From contig CP137318.1 in assembly GCA_033182465.1 (NCBI GenBank), positions 620,001-684,000 of the forward strand: a stretch of DNA of 64,000 nucleotides, read 5' to 3'. Below the pieces are notes generated by a model, which saw nothing but the letters and a program-made list of their open reading frames with translations, was not told the DNA's origin and did no database searches. Within the stretch, counting starts at the first letter, position 1. Each line of letters begins with the position of its first letter. Below are positions 59,686 to 64,000 of the stretch, in pieces. A program made the position numbers and the translations under genes. Source of the DNA: Sanghuangporus weigelae (Eukaryota > Basidiomycota > Agaricomycetes > Hymenochaetales > Hymenochaetaceae).

Positions 59686-61443
59686 ATGTTCAAGCAACTT
59701 ACTGCACTTCTATTTCTAATCACAGCAACTCAGACCCACCGTAATGATGGGAATGAACAAGTTCTCTTGGTAAACGACAAATTCGCGCCAGAACAGTGGT
59801 CAAAGAAATATGGAGATCAAACAGACCATGCTTTCTCTGGTCCACTATCGTTCGAGCGCGTCGCGTACGAGCGCTGTCTAGACGATACAGAGGTATGGCA
59901 CTGTATGTCCTTGTTTAGAGATTGGAATGATATTTGGTCCTCAAGTTAAAGACACCCTTCGATATTGCAATTATTGGAATGCCATTCGATACTGGCGTCT
60001 CGTATCGTCCAGGTGCGCGCTTTGGCCCTTTTGCAATCCGCTCGGGGTCACGCCGGATGTCTGAAGCATGGGGTTATACGCTGTCTTGGGGTGTTAATCC
60101 CTACTCACTCGGCTCCAAAGTAGTCGATTGTGGTGATGTGTGACGTTTTGAGTTCTCATACTCGAATTGTGTGATCTAACTCCTATGGTCCCAGGTCCCA
60201 GTCTCTCCTTACGACAATACGTTAGCGGTGGATCAGATGGAAGTGGCATACTCGACCTTGCTTTCTCGTCCAGTCGTGAACGAAACATCTTTCGGCAGCA
60301 ATATCACCAAAGGTCTCGCTCTCGATGGCAAGGCGCATCCTCGGATTGTCAGGTCTGTATCGCTTCAATTTTAGTCTATCTGCAAGCTAAGCGACATCAT
60401 GTACTCTCCTCAGCTTAGGAGGAGACCACACCGTTGTTCTGCCGATCCTGCGCTCACTGCACAAAGTGTACGGGCGAATTTCTGTAATCCACTTTGACGC
60501 CCATCTTGACACTTGGGCTGGAATTACTGATCCTGCTTCACGATCTCGCATTAATCACGGCACTTTCTTCTATATAGCATCGAAGGAAGGTCTTATGAGC
60601 TCTCGGTGCATTCATGCGGGTATTCGATGCAAGATGGGCGTGAGTAGATTTCCCGAGCAGTTCACCTTAACTGCATCCAGTAACGTTAACTGTTTCTGCA
60701 AATTACTTAGGGACCCGCTGACTTGGAAAACGATGACTCAGTTGGTTTCCAAGTCATTTCTGCAGATGACATTGATGATCTTGGGATTCCGGAAATCATC
60801 AAGCGAATCCGGGCACGAGTTGGTGACACGCCGGTCTATCTGAGGTATTTCATCTTTATATCGTCTTGACGTTCTTATTAAATCGATGCTTCTATTCAGC
60901 CTAGATATTGATGTTCTCGGTGCGAACATATTAATATACTGCAACGTCACGGATTAATATTCATGATAAATAATGTTTCTCGACTATGTCGCAGACCCAG
61001 GTATTGCGCCTGCCAGTATGTCCTGCCTGCTTCGATCACCATTTGATGAAATACGTACTACCTCATTTCTTCAGCCGGTACCCCTGAGGCTGGTGGATGG
61101 ACTGCCCGTGAAGTTAAAAGAATCATTCGCGGTCTTGCAGGACTGAACTTCGTGTACGTCCGCAAAGCATTCCTCGACTTCCGCATTGTTGATGCATCGA
61201 TCTTGTCTAACATAGAGGTGCGGACGTCGTGGAGGTCTCGCCCAGCTATGATAATGGTAATTTACGCTCCGCCTTCTATCCATCTATAAATTCTAATGAA
61301 TCTAATTGTGAATAGCTGAGATCACGGGGATCTTAGCAGCAGACATTGTGCACGATTTCCTCGCCATGATGCTGACTGACGCGCCTCCTCGTCGTGTAAA
61401 GGGCAGGTCAGACCCTTCTCCTGCAGCTGAGAGCGACTTGTGA
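59686..61443 (+). CDS. Secreted agmatinase-family ureohydrolase 1
   Basis: A gene of about nine exons for a Mn-dependent ureohydrolase closest to agmatinase, which splits agmatine into putrescine and urea. The N-terminus MFKQLTALLFLITATQTH is a signal peptide. Exons give SKKYGDQTDHAFSGPLSF, TPFDIAIIGMPFDTGVSYRP, GARFGPFAIRSGSRR and VDCGDVPVSPYDN. The metal ligands are in LGGDHTVVLPILRSL (near 60415), FDAHLDTW (near 60495) and LDIDVLDPGIAPA (split by an intron near 60920). EAGGWTAREVKRIIRGLAGL and VGADVVEVSPSYDNAEITGI end the domain, and the C-terminus is PAAESDL at 61443. All ligand positions are kept. Secretion of such an enzyme is unusual outside fungi. It heads a tandem pair. Confidence 0.88.
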
Positions 61444-61729
61444 GTCGCAGCACATCCGTTTACTGGATGTTAAGAGCTTGTATACTGTTCACCCAGTATT
61501 ACTACTACGCAAACTATGAATCATGTTAAAATAAAAGAAGTTTTTTTTTTTGTCATATCTGCCAACCTCCAGATGTGAGTGAGTGAGATCATTCTCGTTC
61601 GGTCCGCAAGTTCTTCCTCAACACGTGGTCGCGTATCTCACGGGAAAATAAAGAAACGCGTCTCTTCTTATGCATATTTAGTCGGTCCGTTCCCGTTCAA
61701 ACGTCGTGAGTTCTTGCTTATCTGTCCTC

Positions 61730-63580
61730 ATGTTCAAACAGCTTATCGCAGCCCTGCTGCTCAGTGCAGCAGCTCACGCGCACCACCACCACGACCAAGA
61801 TGAATACATTCTCTCTATCAACAACAATGATGATTATAAGACAGAACATTGGGCGAAGAAATACGGGAAACAAATAGATCAGACGTTCTCTGGTCCGTTA
61901 TCGTTCTCGCATGTTAGTTATGAACGATGTCTGGACGATATTGAGGTATGCTTGTGCGTTATTGAAACGTAGATTTTAAATTCAATCTTTGAGTAAAGGC
62001 AAAGACACCGTTTGATATCGCCATCCTCGGTATGCCGTTTGATACTGGTGTTACTTATCGTCCCGGTGCACGGTTCGGCCCATTTGCAATCCGCTCGGGC
62101 GCGCGACGACAGCGTGAAACTCGCGGATACACAATGTCCTGGGGTACTGATCCATACTCTCTCGGTTCAAAAGTCGTTGATTGCGGTGATGTATGTCAAT
62201 TCGTCTCAGCCAAACGCAATGTATTAAATATCAACTTAAAAATCGATTGATTGTACATCTAGGTTCCTGTCTCTCCATTCGACAATGCGTTAGCGGTTGA
62301 TCAAATGGAAGTCGCATACTCGACTTTACTCGCTCGTCCAGTCGCAAATGCGACAGCTTCTGGAAGTAACGGAACACAGACTCTCGCTCTTGATGACCAG
62401 GCGCATCCTCGTATCATCAGGTAAACAACAATTCATTATCCTATCATCAAATCTCTGGACTCGTTGCATTCATAGTCTAGGAGGGGACCATACCATCGTC
62501 CTCCCGATCCTCCGCGCACTGCACAAAGTATACGGACCAGTCTCCGTAATCCACTTCGACGCACACCTCGATACTTGGGCGGCATACCCAGGCCAGGCCA
62601 CCGAACAATCCCGCGTCACCCATGGCACGTTCTTCTTCCTCGCAGCGGAAGAAGGGCTCATGAGCTCCCGCTGTATACATGCGGGCATTCGGTGCAAGAT
62701 GAATGTGCGTTTGCGCGTTTGACATTTATGTGGTTATTGACAGAGATGACTGATTCTCTTCTTTGTGATCCTCAGGGACCTGCGGATTTGCAAAACGACG
62801 ATACAGTCGGCTTTCAGGTCATCTCTACCGACGATATTGACGACCTCGGTATTCCCGAGATTATCAAGCGTATCCGAGCGAGAGTTGGTGATACACCGGT
62901 CTACCTGAGGTACGTTGTTCCCCAATCCAGACCATAACGTTTCATCTGATGATTTTCTTTCAGTCTAGACATCGACGTCCTTGGTGAGAACATAGCGGCC
63001 ATCAGCGTATTGACCACCTAATGCTCACTTCATAAAAATAGATCCGGGCATTGCACCTGCCAGTAAGTCGTTTCCCTTACGACTAACGCAGTTTGGTGCT
63101 TACCATCTCTATCTGGTACAGCGGGTACCCCAGAAGCCGGAGGCTGGACTTCCCGAGAAGTAAAGCGCATCCTTCGAGGTCTAGCAGGCCTCAACTTCGT
63201 GTAAGTCGATAAAAAGAAACGCTAGCATATTCTATCTGGTGTGACCGATTTTGTTTTGTTAGGGGCGCAGACGTCGTAGAAGTCGCCCCGAGCTACGACC
63301 ACGGTACGTTCATGCCACTCTATCTTCCCAGCCCCTCTCAAACTGACTGACTAAACTCCTTACTTACTCGTAAACCACTTCACACAACTCTACTCACACA
63401 AAATAACTGCAATGGGTACCGATGTTCGTAGCTGAGATAACGGGCATCGCAGCAGCCGACATCGTGCACGACTTCCTCACCATGATGCTCACCGACGCTC
63501 CTCCCGGCGGCACCGGGACCGGGAGTCTCCCCGTCCGAGAGGTCGATTCCCAGGTCTCTCCTGCAAAAGACGAGTTGTAA
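61730..63580 (+). CDS. Secreted agmatinase-family ureohydrolase 2
   Basis: The tandem paralogue of the gene at 59686, with the same exon order. The signal peptide MFKQLIAALLLSAAAHA is followed at once by HHHHDQDEYIL, a His-rich stretch that would be at the mature N-terminus. The body keeps AKTPFDIAILGMPFDTGVTY, RPGARFGPFAIRSGARR and VPVSPFDNALAVDQMEVAYS. The ligands are in LGGDHTIVLPILRAL (near 62480), HFDAHLDTWAAYPGQ (near 62560) and LDIDVLDPGIAPA (split near 62985). GGWTSREVKRILRGLAGLNF and GADVVEVAPSYDHAEITG follow, and the protein ends SPAKDEL at 63580. The terminal KDEL-like letters are KDEL exactly, the ER retention signal. This is unusual for a secreted enzyme and is noted as a finding. 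Confidence 0.9.
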
Positions 63581-64000
63581 CTATTCATTATTCAGTTAGT
63601 TGTACCCCCACCAGGGGGGGGGGGGGGAACCGCGTAGATTTGAAGGAAAGCAGGACGAGCGAAGATAGGACTTATGAGGTACGATAGAAGTCGTAGAGTT
63701 ACTACTCTTTGGATTTCCGGATGTGCAAAAGATCAAATCAAATCAATGTTTCAAATCTGGAGTGTTCACTCTCTTCTCTTCTCTTCTCTTCTCTCCTCTT
63801 TTGATTTCAGATATTTCAAGGCCTAAATGACATCAAGAAATAGAACAGAAACGAAGAAGTGCGAAGAAGAATAAAGTCCGTATGAAGCTGAATAATTTAT
63901 GACGAGCAAGTCGAAGAAAGAAAGCAAAAAAAAAAAACAGGTACAATGACGAATATCGAAGTCTCGATGTTGGACGTTGGACGAGGGACAATGTCAGGCA
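63581..64000. other. 3' flank with simple repeats
   Basis: After the agmatinase 2 stop there is a run of about 14 G at 63616-63629 and a TCTCT pentanucleotide repeat at about 63769-63798. No gene is supported up to the window end. Confidence 0.6.

Noticed and set aside
63616-63798. G14 run and TCTCT repeats as a possible regulatory element
   Set aside because: They are simple-sequence repeats without further structure, and the G run may be a sequencing weak point.

Overview
This is nuclear DNA of a filamentous fungus, most likely an agaricomycete (mushroom-forming basidiomycete). Protein-coding genes are dense on both strands and are broken by many introns of about 50-70 bases. Several protein types are typical of that group: a Ser/Met-rich single-pass membrane protein, a short 7TM receptor-like protein, a TBL1-type WD40 protein and fungal nucleotidyltransferase-fold proteins. 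The complete sequence reads as about 25 genes. I saw no rRNA, tRNA, CRISPR, LTR retroelement or virus-like element.

Layout. 1-10.8 kb: the 3' part of a lysophospholipid acyltransferase, TIM8, a very long alpha/beta-hydrolase protein, and a diverged INO80-subunit IES1 gene whose 3' end is hit by a Tc1/mariner-type MITE. 12-21.4 kb: a membrane protein, a DUF423/TMEM256 protein, a zinc-finger protein and an ARMH3 (DUF1741) protein. 21.9-28.6 kb: mitochondrial glycine decarboxylase P protein, a PPR protein and SEC61 gamma. 29-36 kb: a 7TM protein, a TauD-type dioxygenase and a second, more canonical IES1 gene. 36-44 kb: a region with hairpin repeats, a broken tandem copy of a GHITM/BAX-inhibitor gene, two nucleotidyltransferase-fold genes and the intact GHITM gene. 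44-52 kb: TBL1/SIF2-like and DCAF11-like WD40 genes, a beta-trefoil protein and a kinase-fold gene with an in-frame stop. 52.6-63.6 kb: two tandem elongation factor 2 genes followed by two tandem secreted agmatinase-family genes.

The theme of the window is local gene duplication. Four paralogous pairs (IES1, GHITM, eEF2, agmatinase) lie within 64 kb, at different stages: two near-identical working pairs (eEF2, agmatinase), one diverged pair (IES1) and one pair with a dead copy (GHITM). Most other genes are housekeeping genes and do not form an operon-like pathway. Several neighbours are divergent and share short promoter regions (TIM8/hydrolase, PPR/SEC61G, DCAF11/trefoil, eEF2/agmatinase).

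The observations most worth a second look are: the MITE that appears to supply the last codons and stop of one IES1 gene; the 5-nucleotide first coding exon shared by both eEF2 genes; an Arg-to-Leu change beside the regulatory Thr of one eEF2; a kinase-fold gene with Asn in place of the catalytic Asp plus an in-frame TGA; and three short hairpins near 36.2-36.7 kb that keep a common arm while their stems change in a compensated way. All exon joins were worked out by eye and would need RNA evidence.
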